Assembly (NCBI RefSeq): GCF_017874545.1
Contig: NZ_JAGGLT010000001.1
Span: forward strand, 1 to 64,000
Direction of reading: 5' to 3'
DNA: 64,000 nt
From: Thermoanaerobacterium butyriciformans
GTDB taxonomy: Bacteria > Bacillota > Thermoanaerobacteria > Thermoanaerobacterales > Thermoanaerobacteraceae
The position numbers were made by a program, and so were the translations under genes. The notes beneath the pieces were generated by a model. That model worked only from the letters and a program-made list of their open reading frames with translations, was not told the DNA's origin and did not search any database. How positions within the stretch are numbered: the stretch's first letter is position 1; every line of letters starts with the position of its first letter. Below, one piece after another: positions 18,952-29,207 of this stretch.

Positions 18952-21063
18952 TTGAAAAGGAAGTTTATAAAATATTTACCGGTATTATTTTTTGCATCCA
19001 GCGTATTAAGTGGATGTGCTAATAATAACATATCAAATATAAAAATTGAGAGATTGAATAATACACAAGCAGTAAATGGCCCGGGAGAGGCCGATACATG
19101 GGCAAAAGCTCAGAAACAAGGTGTAGGGACTGCAAACAATTATACTTCGAAAGTTTGGTTTACACTTGCAGATGGCGCCATATCAGAGGTATATTATCCT
19201 ACTATAGATACTGCTGATGTAAAAGATATTAAATTTTTTGTGACAGATGGGAAATCGTTTGTCTCTGATGAGACAAAAGACACGATGACCAAAGTAGAAA
19301 AGTTCACTGAAAAATCGTTGGGTTATAAAATCATTAACACAGATAAAGATGGGAGATATATGATAACTAAAGAAGTATTTACTGATGTAAAGCGAAATTC
19401 TCTCATAATTAAGACGAAATTTGAAGCATTAAAAGGCAAAATTGATGATTACAGGCTTTATGTAATATGTGATCCTCATGTAAAAAATCAAGGCAAATAC
19501 AATGAAGGATATGCAGTTAAGGCAAATGGCAATGTTGCGCTAATTGCTGAAAGAGATGGAATTTACACTGCATTGTCATCTGACATAGGATGGAAAAAAT
19601 ATTCAATAGGGTATTATAAAGTAAATGACATTGAAACTGATCTGTATAAAAACATGCAGATGACTTACAATTACGACAGTGCAAGAGGCAACATAATAGA
19701 AGGTGCGGAGATAGACCTTAAGAAAAACAGCCAATTTGAAATCGTATTGTCTTTCGGACAAAGTGAAAATGAAGCGGTAAGGACAAACATGGAAACTTTA
19801 AATGATGATTATGGTAGTTTAAAGAAGGCGTATATAGACGAATGGGAGAAGTATTGCGATAGCCTTAATGACTTTGGCGGAAAAGCAAATTCACTGTATT
19901 TTAACAGCATGATGATATTAAAGGCTAGCGAAGACAAGACAAACAAAGGTGCTTATATAGCATCGCTATCTATTCCGTGGGGTGATGGTCAAGAAGATGA
20001 CAATATCGGTGGTTACCATCTCGTATGGTCAAGAGATCTGTACCATGTAGCGAATGCGTTTATTGTTGCTGGCGATACTGATTCAGCAAATAGAGCACTG
20101 GATTATTTAGTCAAAGTAGTAAAAGACAATGGAATGATTCCTCAAAATACATGGATAAATGGAAAGCCTTATTGGACAGGCATACAGCTTGATGAGCAGG
20201 CAGACCCAATAATATTAAGCTACAGGCTTAAAAGATACGATCTCTATGAAAGCCTTGTTAAGCCTTTGGCGGAGTTCATCGTGAAAATAGGCCCTAAGAC
20301 GGGACAGGAAAGATGGGAAGAAATAGGAGGATATTCACCAGCGACGCTGGCTTCAGAAGTAGCAGGACTTACATGTGCTGCGTATATAGCTGAAGAAAAT
20401 AAGGATTTTGAATCTGCTAAAAAGTATCAAGAAAAGGCGGACAACTGGCAAAGGCTTATTGACAGCCTAACTTACACAGAAAAAGGTCCTTTGGGAAATG
20501 GTCAATACTATATAAGGATAGCAGGACTTCCAGATCCAAATGCCGATTTCATGATAAGCATAGCGAATGGCGGTGGTGTATACGACCAAAAAGAAATCGT
20601 AGATCCAAGTTTTCTTGAACTTGTAAGGCTTGGAGTAAAATCAGCAGATGACCCTAAAATACTAAATACGTTAAGAGTTGTTGATAGCACTATTAAGGTC
20701 GATACACCGAAAGGACCGTCGTGGTACAGATATAATCATGATGGATATGGTGAGATGTCTAAGACAGAACTATATCATGGGACAGGGAAGGGAAGATTGT
20801 GGCCACTGCTTACAGGTGAGAGAGGCATGTACGAGATTGCTGCAGGAAAAGATGCGACATCTTATGTAAAAGCCATGGAGAACTTTGCAAATGAAAGCGG
20901 CATAATATCTGAGCAAGTATGGGAAGATACTGGACTTCCTACAGATTCAGCATCACCGCTTAATTGGGCACATGCCGAATACGTAATATTATTTGCATCG
21001 AATATAGAACATAAAGTGCTTGACATGCCAGACATTGTTTATAAAAGGTATGCTTCGAAGTGA
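18952..21063 (+). CDS. Glucoamylase (GH15), probable lipoprotein
   Basis: This exo-acting enzyme releases glucose from starch and dextrins. The 703-residue precursor starts with a lysine-rich lipoprotein signal and lipobox LSGC (Cys22), so it is probably tethered outside the membrane. An N-terminal beta-sandwich (about 40-290) precedes the (alpha/alpha)6 barrel with WSRDLYHVANAF and LDEQADPI. Glu456 (RWEE) and Glu654 (SEQVWED) are 198 residues apart, the spacing of the Glu438/Glu636 catalytic pair known in the T. thermosaccharolyticum enzyme. I chose TTG 18952 because GGAGG ends eight bases before it; ATG 18946 is only two bases from that site. An operator-like sequence lies upstream. Confidence 0.92.
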   Translation: MKRKFIKYLPVLFFASSVLSGCANNNISNIKIERLNNTQAVNGPGEADTWAKAQKQGVGTANNYTSKVWFTLADGAISEVYYPTIDTADVKDIKFFVTDGKSFVSDETKDTMTKVEKFTEKSLGYKIINTDKDGRYMITKEVFTDVKRNSLIIKTKFEALKGKIDDYRLYVICDPHVKNQGKYNEGYAVKANGNVALIAERDGIYTALSSDIGWKKYSIGYYKVNDIETDLYKNMQMTYNYDSARGNIIEGAEIDLKKNSQFEIVLSFGQSENEAVRTNMETLNDDYGSLKKAYIDEWEKYCDSLNDFGGKANSLYFNSMMILKASEDKTNKGAYIASLSIPWGDGQEDDNIGGYHLVWSRDLYHVANAFIVAGDTDSANRALDYLVKVVKDNGMIPQNTWINGKPYWTGIQLDEQADPIILSYRLKRYDLYESLVKPLAEFIVKIGPKTGQERWEEIGGYSPATLASEVAGLTCAAYIAEENKDFESAKKYQEKADNWQRLIDSLTYTEKGPLGNGQYYIRIAGLPDPNADFMISIANGGGVYDQKEIVDPSFLELVRLGVKSADDPKILNTLRVVDSTIKVDTPKGPSWYRYNHDGYGEMSKTELYHGTGKGRLWPLLTGERGMYEIAAGKDATSYVKAMENFANESGIISEQVWEDTGLPTDSASPLNWAHAEYVILFASNIEHKVLDMPDIVYKRYASK

Positions 21064-21066
21064 TAC

Positions 21067-21106
21067 ACAGATTTTCCGGATGACTATATCCGGGAAATCT
21101 GTTTTT
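21067..21106 (+). terminator. Rho-independent terminator after glucoamylase
   Basis: A long inverted repeat (ACAGATTTTCCGGAT / ATCCGGGAAATCTGT, one mismatch) with a six-base loop and a T run begins three bases after the stop codon. Confidence 0.93.
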
Positions 21107-21164
21107 CATTGTTTAAATAGGGTATAATTGTGTATGTGAAAATATTAATTTGGAGTGATAATTG

Positions 21165-22529
21165 TTGCGAAATTTAAACATTGGCGATATATACGAAGTA
21201 TTCATTGACAATATGGCGCATGAGGGCCAGGGCGTCGGAAGATTAGATGGAATTGCTGTTTTTGTAAAAGGCGCTTTAAAAGGAGAGAAGGTCTTAGCCA
21301 AAATTGATGAAAAACATAAAAATTATTTAAATGCACATGTAGAAGAAATATTAGAGCCATCACAGGAAAGAATTATGCCTAAATGCCAATATGCTGATAA
21401 ATGTGGAGGTTGTATGCTTCAACATTTAACATACAGCGGACAGTTAGAATTTAAAAAACATATTGTTGAAGAAAGCTTGAAAAGAATTGGGAAAATTGAT
21501 GCTTCTGTATTTGATACGATAGGCATGTCTGACCCACTGCATTACAGGGATAAAGCGGAATATCCATTGAGCTTTAGAAATGGCATGGTAGAAGGTGGAT
21601 TTTACGCATCTAAATCAAATGAAGTGATCAGCATAGATTCCTGCATGATTCAAAATAGCGTCAGTGTCGATGTGATGAAAACCGTTGTAGAATGGGCAAA
21701 CGACTATAAGATTGCAGTTTACGATAAGAAAACTGGGAAAGGGCTTTTAAGGCATGTTATAACAAAGATTGGTTTTGCAACAAAAGAAGTCATGGTTATC
21801 ATTGTGGCAAATGGCAGAGACATTCCACACAAGAAAGAACTTATAAGTCGGCTTAAAGGAAATATTGACAATGTAAAAAGCATTGTTTTAAATGTAAACA
21901 GAAACCGCGGGAAACAAGTTATGGGAAACGAAAATATTGTCATATATGGCGATGGGTATATTACTGATTTTATTGGAGACAAAAAGTTTGAAATATCTCC
22001 TTTGTCATTCTTTCAAGTAAATCCTGTTCAGACTAAAGTGTTGTATGAAAAAGCGCTGGAATATGCTGATTTAAAAGGTGATGAAACAGTCTTTGATGTG
22101 TACTGTGGTATAGGCACGATATCGATATTTTTTGCAGAACATGCAAGAAAAGTCTATGGGATAGAGGTAATACCAGACGCTGTAGAAGATGCGAAACGAA
22201 ATGCAGCTATAAACGGAATATATAATGCAGAATTCATCGCTGGAAAGGCAGAAGACGTCATGAAAAAGCTTTTTGACAAAGGACTAAATCCTGACGTCAT
22301 AGTGTTTGACCCACCAAGAAAAGGCCTGGACAAAGAGGTTGTGAAAACGTCCATAGAGATGAATCCTAAAAAAATAGTTTATGTTTCTTGTAACCCGACT
22401 ACATTGGCAAGGGATTTAAGGATTTTTGAAGACAATGGATATAAAACAAAAAAAGTACAACCGGTCGACATGTTTCCATACACATATCATGTGGAGTGCG
22501 TGACATTGATGTCAAAGGTTGAGAAATAA
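21165..22529 (+). CDS. rlmD: 23S rRNA (uracil-5-)methyltransferase, RlmD/RumA family
   Basis: This SAM-dependent enzyme makes 5-methyluridine in 23S rRNA. The 454-residue protein has an N-terminal TRAM domain (about 5-60), Fe-S cysteines CQYADKCGGC (about 71-80), a SAM site FDVYCGIGTISIFFA (about 310), DPPRKG and the catalytic cysteine in YVSCNPTTLARDL. The start is TTG (21165, or TTG 21162) after GGAGTG; no ATG fits. The C-terminus YTYHVECVTLMSKVEK is complete. The 3' end of rum genes is a known integration site for streptococcal ICEs, and here the mobile DNA begins just downstream. Confidence 0.92.
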   Translation: MRNLNIGDIYEVFIDNMAHEGQGVGRLDGIAVFVKGALKGEKVLAKIDEKHKNYLNAHVEEILEPSQERIMPKCQYADKCGGCMLQHLTYSGQLEFKKHIVEESLKRIGKIDASVFDTIGMSDPLHYRDKAEYPLSFRNGMVEGGFYASKSNEVISIDSCMIQNSVSVDVMKTVVEWANDYKIAVYDKKTGKGLLRHVITKIGFATKEVMVIIVANGRDIPHKKELISRLKGNIDNVKSIVLNVNRNRGKQVMGNENIVIYGDGYITDFIGDKKFEISPLSFFQVNPVQTKVLYEKALEYADLKGDETVFDVYCGIGTISIFFAEHARKVYGIEVIPDAVEDAKRNAAINGIYNAEFIAGKAEDVMKKLFDKGLNPDVIVFDPPRKGLDKEVVKTSIEMNPKKIVYVSCNPTTLARDLRIFEDNGYKTKKVQPVDMFPYTYHVECVTLMSKVEK

Positions 22530-22547
22530 AAAACTGAAAAGCTTGTA

Positions 22548-22626
22548 AATAAAGGGTTTCCAGACATTTAGTTTTTCTCGAGGCCGATCTGCTGGATGTG
22601 GCAATGTCAGGAAACCCTTATTTTTA
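22548..22626. other. Large stem-loop beyond rlmD at the island boundary
   Basis: Arms AAGGGTTTCCAGACAT (22552-22567) and ATGTCAGGAAACCCTT (22604-22619) pair over 16 bases with one mismatch. They enclose a 36-base loop, and a T-rich tract follows on the plus strand. It may be the rlmD terminator with an enlarged loop, a small structured RNA or part of an attachment site. The rest of the 22530-22732 gap shows only a weak GCGGGA/TCCCG pair and the hairpin at 22686. Confidence 0.55.
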
Positions 22627-22685
22627 TTGTTTGCGGGAACATATCAACCGTCCCGAAAATTAATAGTTGAGTTACCAGATTAGAT

Positions 22686-22708
22686 AACCCCCTTTTTTAC
22701 AGGGGGTT
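22686..22708 (-). terminator. Probable terminator of the minus-strand defence operon
   Basis: Inverted repeat AACCCCC / GGGGGTT with a nine-base loop, 25 bases beyond the stop of the helicase-nuclease gene. There is no clear T run after it on the minus strand, so the call is tentative. Confidence 0.5.
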
Positions 22709-22732
22709 GAGGATACAGGATGGATGTATAAT

Positions 22733-25240
22733 TTAATCTTCTCGCTCAGCATCCGTATCAAAAATTCTATCAAGTTCCTCGTTTGATGTAATGCCACGAA
22801 CTTTATTTCTAACAGCTACTTTTGCCATATCAAGTCTATAGAAATGTTCACGACCGTCTAATCCTTTCTTTTGCCGGATAAGTTGAATTCTTCCAAATTT
22901 ATCCCAATGTTTCTCTGCGAATTTTGCTAGGCCAACTGCCTTGGGATAATTGTCCTTACGGCTGGGGTCGTGTGGTTCTAGAATATCAAAAATGTAACCT
23001 TGTGCATCAGCTCTCACTACCACTAAATCAGGAAACATAGAAGTGATAACACCGCCGACCTCATATGGGATTTCAAGTGACCACTTTTTACGATCAAGAT
23101 TACGTAACCAGCAAACGGCACCGTTTTTTAGTTCTTCTTCAATAACTCCCTTTTCCCATGGGTTTAGTGATGCTTGGAATGTCCCATCCTCAGAACAATA
23201 GAGGTGTCGATCAATTTTTATACTGTTATCTGAAACTGAAAAATCGATTGAATCTGGCAATACCCAAGGAATAGCTATTGGTTGAACGGAAGCATTTATT
23301 AATCTTTCATAGATGTTTTTTCGAGCCTCATTTAATCTTGCAATAGAGCGTTTATTATTCTCATATAGACTAATAAATTTCTCTTCTGCAAAGGCGTTTA
23401 TTCGCTCCATAGCAGCAGTATCACTTGTAAGCACAATGACTTCAATCTTTACTTCGATATGGTCTCGGGTACTGTGGCGAATCCAATACTCCTTATGTAA
23501 GCCTTCTCCCAATATCCTTCCAGCTTGTTCAAAATGTCGAGAAATGTCAAATTCGGTAACAGTCATGGTTTGTGTAGCTTCATCAAATGAATAAGCATTT
23601 TCTCCATAGTCAAATGTTAGCGTATTAAGAGCAAATCCAGTGATTGAAGCAACTCGACCATCAAAGTCACCACTTTCTTTTATGCGAGCAATTTCTTCGT
23701 CCATTTTTGATAAAACTGCATTTTTAACGGCTTTTTGTGCTTCCAAATCAATACCATCCATTGTTAATGCTCTAGAAAGCTGTATTAATAACTTAAGCGG
23801 TGCTTGCTTGCGGGATGAATCCAGGCGGTATGTAATGAGCTTATCCATTGAATCAAACACATCAGAATAAGCGAGGTTGCGCCCGAGTGTTATAAGCTCT
23901 TTATTTGTACCAGTTTCAGTGGGCATAACCGATTCACTATCATGTAGAGCATTAACAACATTTTTTACTGTATCTTTATCAAAGTATGGAAGAAACAGAC
24001 TTACATTATTAAGTTCAGCATCGGAGGCAATTCTTCTTGCCAAAGGAGTGCGAATCATACGCCCCAAAAGCTGTGCTATGTAGGTATAGTCCTGCGCGCT
24101 ACGAAATGACATCATTGTTTCAGCACGAGGACAGTCCCAACCTGTGGAAAGGTTCATTTTGAAGAACACAACCTTCACATTTTCTTCGTCTTCGATTCTA
24201 GAAGCTTCAATTTGATGAATTTCAACGTCACGCACTTTGATCGTACCATAATCATTAAAGGTATGTACCACTTCACCGGGCAATAACTTGCGTACCATTG
24301 CCTCTTCCAGCAAATCGATACAAATCCCTAAATCGGTACGGGTTATTTCTCGTTCATTACCATCTTCGACTTGGACGACAAGGATAGGGTTTACCATTTT
24401 CTCATTTTCACGTTCACAGTAAGCTTTCCAGTGAGCACATTTATTAAGCCAATTTTCGACTGCACCTTTGAACATTGTCATATCGGCACCAAGTTGGATA
24501 TCTGGGTAATGAATAATGATTCTGTCCTTTAAAAGCCCCGATTCACGTACTTGTTCAGGTGGAACAATAACTTTTTGTACTGTCGAAGTAGTCCCAGCAA
24601 TTAAGTTATCAAATCTCTGGGGTGTTGCGGTCACGCCGATAACTAAAGGCATAATACAAAGTCCGTCTTCTTCGCTACCTTTGATGAATTTTTGCATGAT
24701 GGATTGTGCTTTATTTTCTGCTTGAGCAGATGTATAAGTCCCTCTATGTGCTTCATCAATGACCACATAGAACTGTTTGGGAATGCGTTTAGCTGTATTT
24801 GTGAGTGTTTCCCAAATTGTATATTGCCTTGTATCGGACTTAGTTGTTAATAACTTGTCAGAACCGAGTTTTTGTGTGTTAATAAAATAAATACGTCCAC
24901 CCTCCAAATACTCGGCATCAAAGTTTGAATCTACAGTTACTAAGTCCCGTACACGAATTTTGTCTGATTTGCTTTCAATTTTTAATCGCGTTTGCTCGTT
25001 AAGTTCCGGCGAATCGGAAAGCCAAACAAATACTGAATTCGGATCGCCGATATTATCTGAACCTCCATATAGGATTTCTTCAAAAAGTGCAGTCATAATT
25101 ATAGTTTTTCCAGAACCCGTAGGTGCGGAAAACGATATTACCTGAGGGTCTTTTTCGCTCCACATTAAATGAGCTTTATTAATTTTCTCATGCAATTCTG
25201 CAAGAGCCGTTTCCTGAAATGGAAATAAAGTAACTCTCAT
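22733..25240 (-). CDS. Type III-like restriction subunit: DEAD/DEAH helicase with C-terminal nuclease-like domain
   Basis: This 835-residue protein resembles Res subunits that translocate on DNA and cut it. Helicase motifs are clear: Walker A SAPTGSGKT (about 37-45), VIDEAH (about 160), VTATP (about 203) and a C-terminal RecA domain with STGWDCPRAE and QLLGRMIRTP. Near residue 745 the sequence FPDLVVV...FDILEPHDPSRKDN looks like a PD-(D/E)xK site. However, the canonical E-x-K is replaced by E-P-H, so nuclease activity is uncertain. ATG 25240 abuts the stop of the modification gene and AGGAGGG lies inside that gene's end, showing tight coupling. It is the last gene of the operon. Confidence 0.85.
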   Translation of the reverse strand: MRVTLFPFQETALAELHEKINKAHLMWSEKDPQVISFSAPTGSGKTIIMTALFEEILYGGSDNIGDPNSVFVWLSDSPELNEQTRLKIESKSDKIRVRDLVTVDSNFDAEYLEGGRIYFINTQKLGSDKLLTTKSDTRQYTIWETLTNTAKRIPKQFYVVIDEAHRGTYTSAQAENKAQSIMQKFIKGSEEDGLCIMPLVIGVTATPQRFDNLIAGTTSTVQKVIVPPEQVRESGLLKDRIIIHYPDIQLGADMTMFKGAVENWLNKCAHWKAYCERENEKMVNPILVVQVEDGNEREITRTDLGICIDLLEEAMVRKLLPGEVVHTFNDYGTIKVRDVEIHQIEASRIEDEENVKVVFFKMNLSTGWDCPRAETMMSFRSAQDYTYIAQLLGRMIRTPLARRIASDAELNNVSLFLPYFDKDTVKNVVNALHDSESVMPTETGTNKELITLGRNLAYSDVFDSMDKLITYRLDSSRKQAPLKLLIQLSRALTMDGIDLEAQKAVKNAVLSKMDEEIARIKESGDFDGRVASITGFALNTLTFDYGENAYSFDEATQTMTVTEFDISRHFEQAGRILGEGLHKEYWIRHSTRDHIEVKIEVIVLTSDTAAMERINAFAEEKFISLYENNKRSIARLNEARKNIYERLINASVQPIAIPWVLPDSIDFSVSDNSIKIDRHLYCSEDGTFQASLNPWEKGVIEEELKNGAVCWLRNLDRKKWSLEIPYEVGGVITSMFPDLVVVRADAQGYIFDILEPHDPSRKDNYPKAVGLAKFAEKHWDKFGRIQLIRQKKGLDGREHFYRLDMAKVAVRNKVRGITSNEELDRIFDTDAERED

Positions 25241-27549
25241 TTATGAATCCCTCCTACTTCCCAACACAAAGTTATCAATGTAATCGCGGTATAGTTGGTA
25301 TGTATTTTTTATTTTTATGCCATCAGTCATTTCGCGGAAAGCTTCCTCCGAGTTTGTTACAAAATATACCACTTTAATATTATTTACTTCTGAAATCTTT
25401 TTTGCAAACTCGGCATATTTTGTTTCATCAACCAGAACTGCAAAGCCGTTTTGAGGAAGAATTAACATATCTGGTTCTTCATCGCTGTTTATTTCTGGCC
25501 TCCGGCCGATAGCACCGGATTTTAGCCAAAGCAATGGTAATATTTCGCGGAATTGTTGACCTAGTGATACGCTGTTTTTATCTAAAAAACCTAGTTTAAA
25601 ATACTCAACATTTGCAGGAAAACCATCGCTCATGGGACGTTTAACTTGCAATGTTACATTCATTGGACCGAGCAAGTTTGATACCTGTGCTTTAATTTCC
25701 TTGAAAGTGGCAGCAGATTTTACCACTATATAAAAGTCTGTGATGTGGTCTTGATCTTCTAAAGCTTCCAGCCATTCATTAACAGCATTTACATCAAACA
25801 AGATCGTCGCCGAATGTTTATCCGAAACAATGAATTTACTATCTGCTTTGACTAATGATTGTGGTAATTGCGACTTTCCATCCTTACCGCGTAGCAAAGA
25901 AACAAGCTGCTTTTTTGCATTAGTTGTTAGTTCCGTAGGATTATCAATAAAGCCAAGCTGATAGAATGAACGCTCTACCTCTTTTGATACTGTTTGGTTT
26001 GTGTAATACTCTCCTGATAGGATAGTGCCATCATCACGTTTTCCAAGGATACTATATTTTATCCTAGGCCAAGTAACCGAGCGACATATACCATGTTTTT
26101 CCCATTCTGGGTCGCCAGGTTGATATCCTTGTTCGCGTAAAGCTTTTGATTCTGCGTCTGATACTTCGTTATTTGTTACTAAAATACAACGACGGTTACC
26201 ATTATCCTCTACGTTTAGTAAATTTACCGCATGGAGCGTTGTTCCACTACCAGCAAAAAAGTCGACAATTAAAGCATTTTTCTTTCCTGATACAGCGAAT
26301 AACAATGCATCATGGACAGCATAGAGTGATTTTGGGTAAGAAAAACCGCCACCAATTATGGTTTTAAGCATATCTGTACCATGGGCTTCTGCATTATATA
26401 AAGGATCAGTCCAAACCGTTTTTGGAGGTTCGCTTTCTCTACGTAAAATAATTTCTATTCGATTTCCTCTTTTTTCAATAAACATTCTATCTTTTACTGA
26501 TTCTACGGTATCACGTCCATATCGCCATTTCTTTTCAATGCCATTCTTATCAATTGGCCAAACATAAATTGTACCATCTGCATTATATTCTACTTGAGCT
26601 GTAGGGTGTAACTCTTCATCGAGTAAATCACCAAAACCGATGATGTTATAGTTAGAGTCTAGAATTACTGGATAAAAACATGTTGCACCTTCGTAGCGAC
26701 CTGAAGTGCTTCCCCAACGTCTTAAATTTATACATCTCCACCAGTATGTTGCTTGCGAAAAATAGTACTTTCTGATGAATATGAAAATATTGCATATTCA
26801 TGAGTCACAGAAAATTTTTTGCCCTGAGTTCCGCCGGGATTATGCTGAATGGTTATGCAGGTATGAGTTAGGTTTGGAAAAATTTCGTGAAGGAGAATCC
26901 ATAGATGAGCATATTCATTGTCATCTATTGTAGTAATCAAAACACCATCATCAGCAAGTATTCTTTTTGCTATCTTTAAACGTTTCTGCATCATGGATAG
27001 CCATTTACTATGACGCCAATTATCAGTGGAATCAACATAATCATTATTATATTTCCAATCCCGAGCACCGGTATTGTATGGTGGATCTATATAAATGCAG
27101 TCTACTTTCTTTGGATATAAATATTCTAATAACTGGAGAGCGTGGTAATTATCTGCTTCAATAATAGTGTGCCATAAATTACTGTCACGTGCATTCTCTA
27201 CAGCAGCAATTGGCTGAAGCATGGGGAAAATAGGTTCTCCAAATTGAGCAACTGAAACCAACTCCGAAACTGGGATATTTCTAGTATCACCTGTTGTTTT
27301 GTTGCGGCAAAGGGCAATATCCTCTTCTATTTTTAACACCGTATACAAATCGTTAATATGACCTGTTTTGAGTGCAACCGTCGAGCCACGTTTTACAGGA
27401 ACATCATAAAGAGGAGTACATTCAGGAATGTGCTCTTCAAATACAAGACCAAATTTTTTATTTTTTGATAAGCGGGCAAATTCCTGTTCTAATCGATCAC
27501 GCAAAGAAGTGTCAGGAATTTGACGCAGTAAATCATTGATTGCAGCCAT
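25241..27549 (-). pseudogene. Type III-like modification methyltransferase (mod), interrupted by one frameshift
   Basis: The intact form would be an N6-adenine methyltransferase of about 770 residues setting the system's target. The N-terminal part carries DPPYNTG (motif IV) and reads to a stop after HTGGDV. The C-terminal part carries FAGSGTT (motif I) and reads without stops from about 26770 down to 25241. Adding one base to the five-A run at 26758-26762 (T run on the coding strand) restores one frame through SQATYWWRCINLRRWGS, the expected family sequence. So this is a one-base loss, a phase-off state or a sequencing error. ATG 27549 has AGGAGG nine bases before it; ATG 27558 is too close. 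Confidence 0.8.
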
Positions 27550-27569
27550 ATTTTTCATCCTCCTAATAT

Positions 27570-29207
27570 TTAATCATTCGATTCGTATTTACTCCACGAA
27601 CGACCAAATAGTTCATTACCATCTGATAATCGCAAGATTGCTGTTTCTTCTAAAATCTTGTGCGCTTTCTCAGTTGTAGAATCAGCTTTATCAAACGCAA
27701 TGAAAACCTGGCGATTACTGGATTGATAACGTTCCAATATATGTTCTAAGTGTATATCCTCAATACGTTTAAGGATATTGGAGTCGTGGATAAGTGCAGG
27801 GATTGGACGTAGTTCAAGTATAGTTAAATCGTATATAACTAGGCTCTTGAAAGCGGTTCCCTCACTTGTGTTTCCGGGTGTTTCAAATATAATTTCCTTT
27901 TGAGGAGTTATCTGCAAAAGTGGGGCGATTTCCTGCTGTTCAGTTACTACGTCGTTAATCATTTTCATTCGTAGGTTAATGTTATCTTGTATTTCATGTA
28001 TTATTTCGGTTTGTTGCAGCAGCAAATCTTTTAATTTCCTCTCCGCTTCAATGCGAGCTTCTTGAAGCTCTTTCTGACGAATTAAATCCGCCGTTTCTTC
28101 TTCAAGTCTATCAATTGTTTTAGACACATTAACACACTGTGATAGTATTCTCTCTGACATTTCCTTAGCTAAGCCAGTTTCTTTAATTTTTCTATTAAGG
28201 CGATTTATTTCTTTATCATATTGATCAATTATTTGCTGCAAACGCTCAATTTCCTGATTCATCTCTTCGCCTAAAATTTCTCTAATTTTCTCATGAAAAT
28301 ATTCAATCTTTTCAAATGCTGCTATATTAGCATTTGGGAAAAAGTGTAACAATGAATCAAATTCACTTGCGATTTCGGCCTTACTATCAGCTATATTGCT
28401 CGTAATAGCATTAAGCTGCGATTGCAAGCGATTACGTTTGCGAATAAAACTATTCAATTCTTTTTGAATTGCAGTTATTTGTTCGAATGTATGTGTATCA
28501 AACCCAAAAACTGCTAATTGCGCTTCTTCGTTGTTTTTCATTAATTTTTGAAGCCTTTTCTTTAAAGACTCGATCATTTTTTGATTGGTTTCGATTTTTT
28601 CTATATCCACTCTCTGATGTTGGCGGTATTTGAGCTGCGAAAATTTAATCCCAAGTTCTTCTTCCATGCTCTTAATCGCAGATAGAATTTCATAATGCCC
28701 AAAAAGTTTTAATAAAAAATCGACTGCCTTTTCATCTTGTTCACGAGGTTTTACAAGTAATGGATACTTTTCAAGCGTATTTTCGCGCCCATAAATGCGG
28801 AAAAAACGCTCAGTTATATCTGAAAATGTAAGAGAGGGGATACCAACTTTATATTCTTGAAATAGAAAGCTACGAAATTCATCAAGTGTCAATTTTGTAA
28901 TAAAATGTCCGTCCTTATCACTTCGATATACATTTTTAGTATCTTCAGTACTTCTATAAAAATAGTACGGTTGTCCTTCAAACTCGTAAGTGAAATGGAT
29001 GGTATGTGGGCCTATTTCCTTTTTTATATCATCCGACATGGAGTAGTATCTGTCACCGCCGAATGCATAATCTATAACCCACAGAAATGTTGATTTTCCT
29101 ATTGCATTAGTACCGCTGGAACTGCCCAAAACCGTGTTTAATCCTTCATTAAGTTTTATCACTTGATGATTTGGAGCAAATTTATCGCATCGTATCTCTT
29201 TTAACAT
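27570..29207 (-). CDS. ABC-3C system ATPase, DUF2326 family
   Basis: This 545-residue SMC/RecF-like ATPase has Walker A GTNAIGKST (residues 32-40) after an N-terminal strand pair. A long coiled coil spans about residues 165-420. The C-terminal Walker B-like VFIAFDKAD is near 510. DUF2326 proteins are the ATPases of one class of ABC three-component conflict systems, defined computationally by Aravind's group; the function is predicted as invader sensing or response, and I know of no detailed mechanism. ATG 29207 is preceded by AAGAGGG and overlaps the middle component by 26 bases. Only 20 bases separate it from the methyltransferase start, implying one transcript. Confidence 0.82.
   Translation of the reverse strand: MLKEIRCDKFAPNHQVIKLNEGLNTVLGSSSGTNAIGKSTFLWVIDYAFGGDRYYSMSDDIKKEIGPHTIHFTYEFEGQPYYFYRSTEDTKNVYRSDKDGHFITKLTLDEFRSFLFQEYKVGIPSLTFSDITERFFRIYGRENTLEKYPLLVKPREQDEKAVDFLLKLFGHYEILSAIKSMEEELGIKFSQLKYRQHQRVDIEKIETNQKMIESLKKRLQKLMKNNEEAQLAVFGFDTHTFEQITAIQKELNSFIRKRNRLQSQLNAITSNIADSKAEIASEFDSLLHFFPNANIAAFEKIEYFHEKIREILGEEMNQEIERLQQIIDQYDKEINRLNRKIKETGLAKEMSERILSQCVNVSKTIDRLEEETADLIRQKELQEARIEAERKLKDLLLQQTEIIHEIQDNINLRMKMINDVVTEQQEIAPLLQITPQKEIIFETPGNTSEGTAFKSLVIYDLTILELRPIPALIHDSNILKRIEDIHLEHILERYQSSNRQVFIAFDKADSTTEKAHKILEETAILRLSDGNELFGRSWSKYESND

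Noticed and set aside
22548-22626. T-box, riboswitch or tRNA gene at the rlmD boundary
   Set aside because: No T-box core sequence, no cloverleaf pairing and no CCA end; only one long stem is visible.
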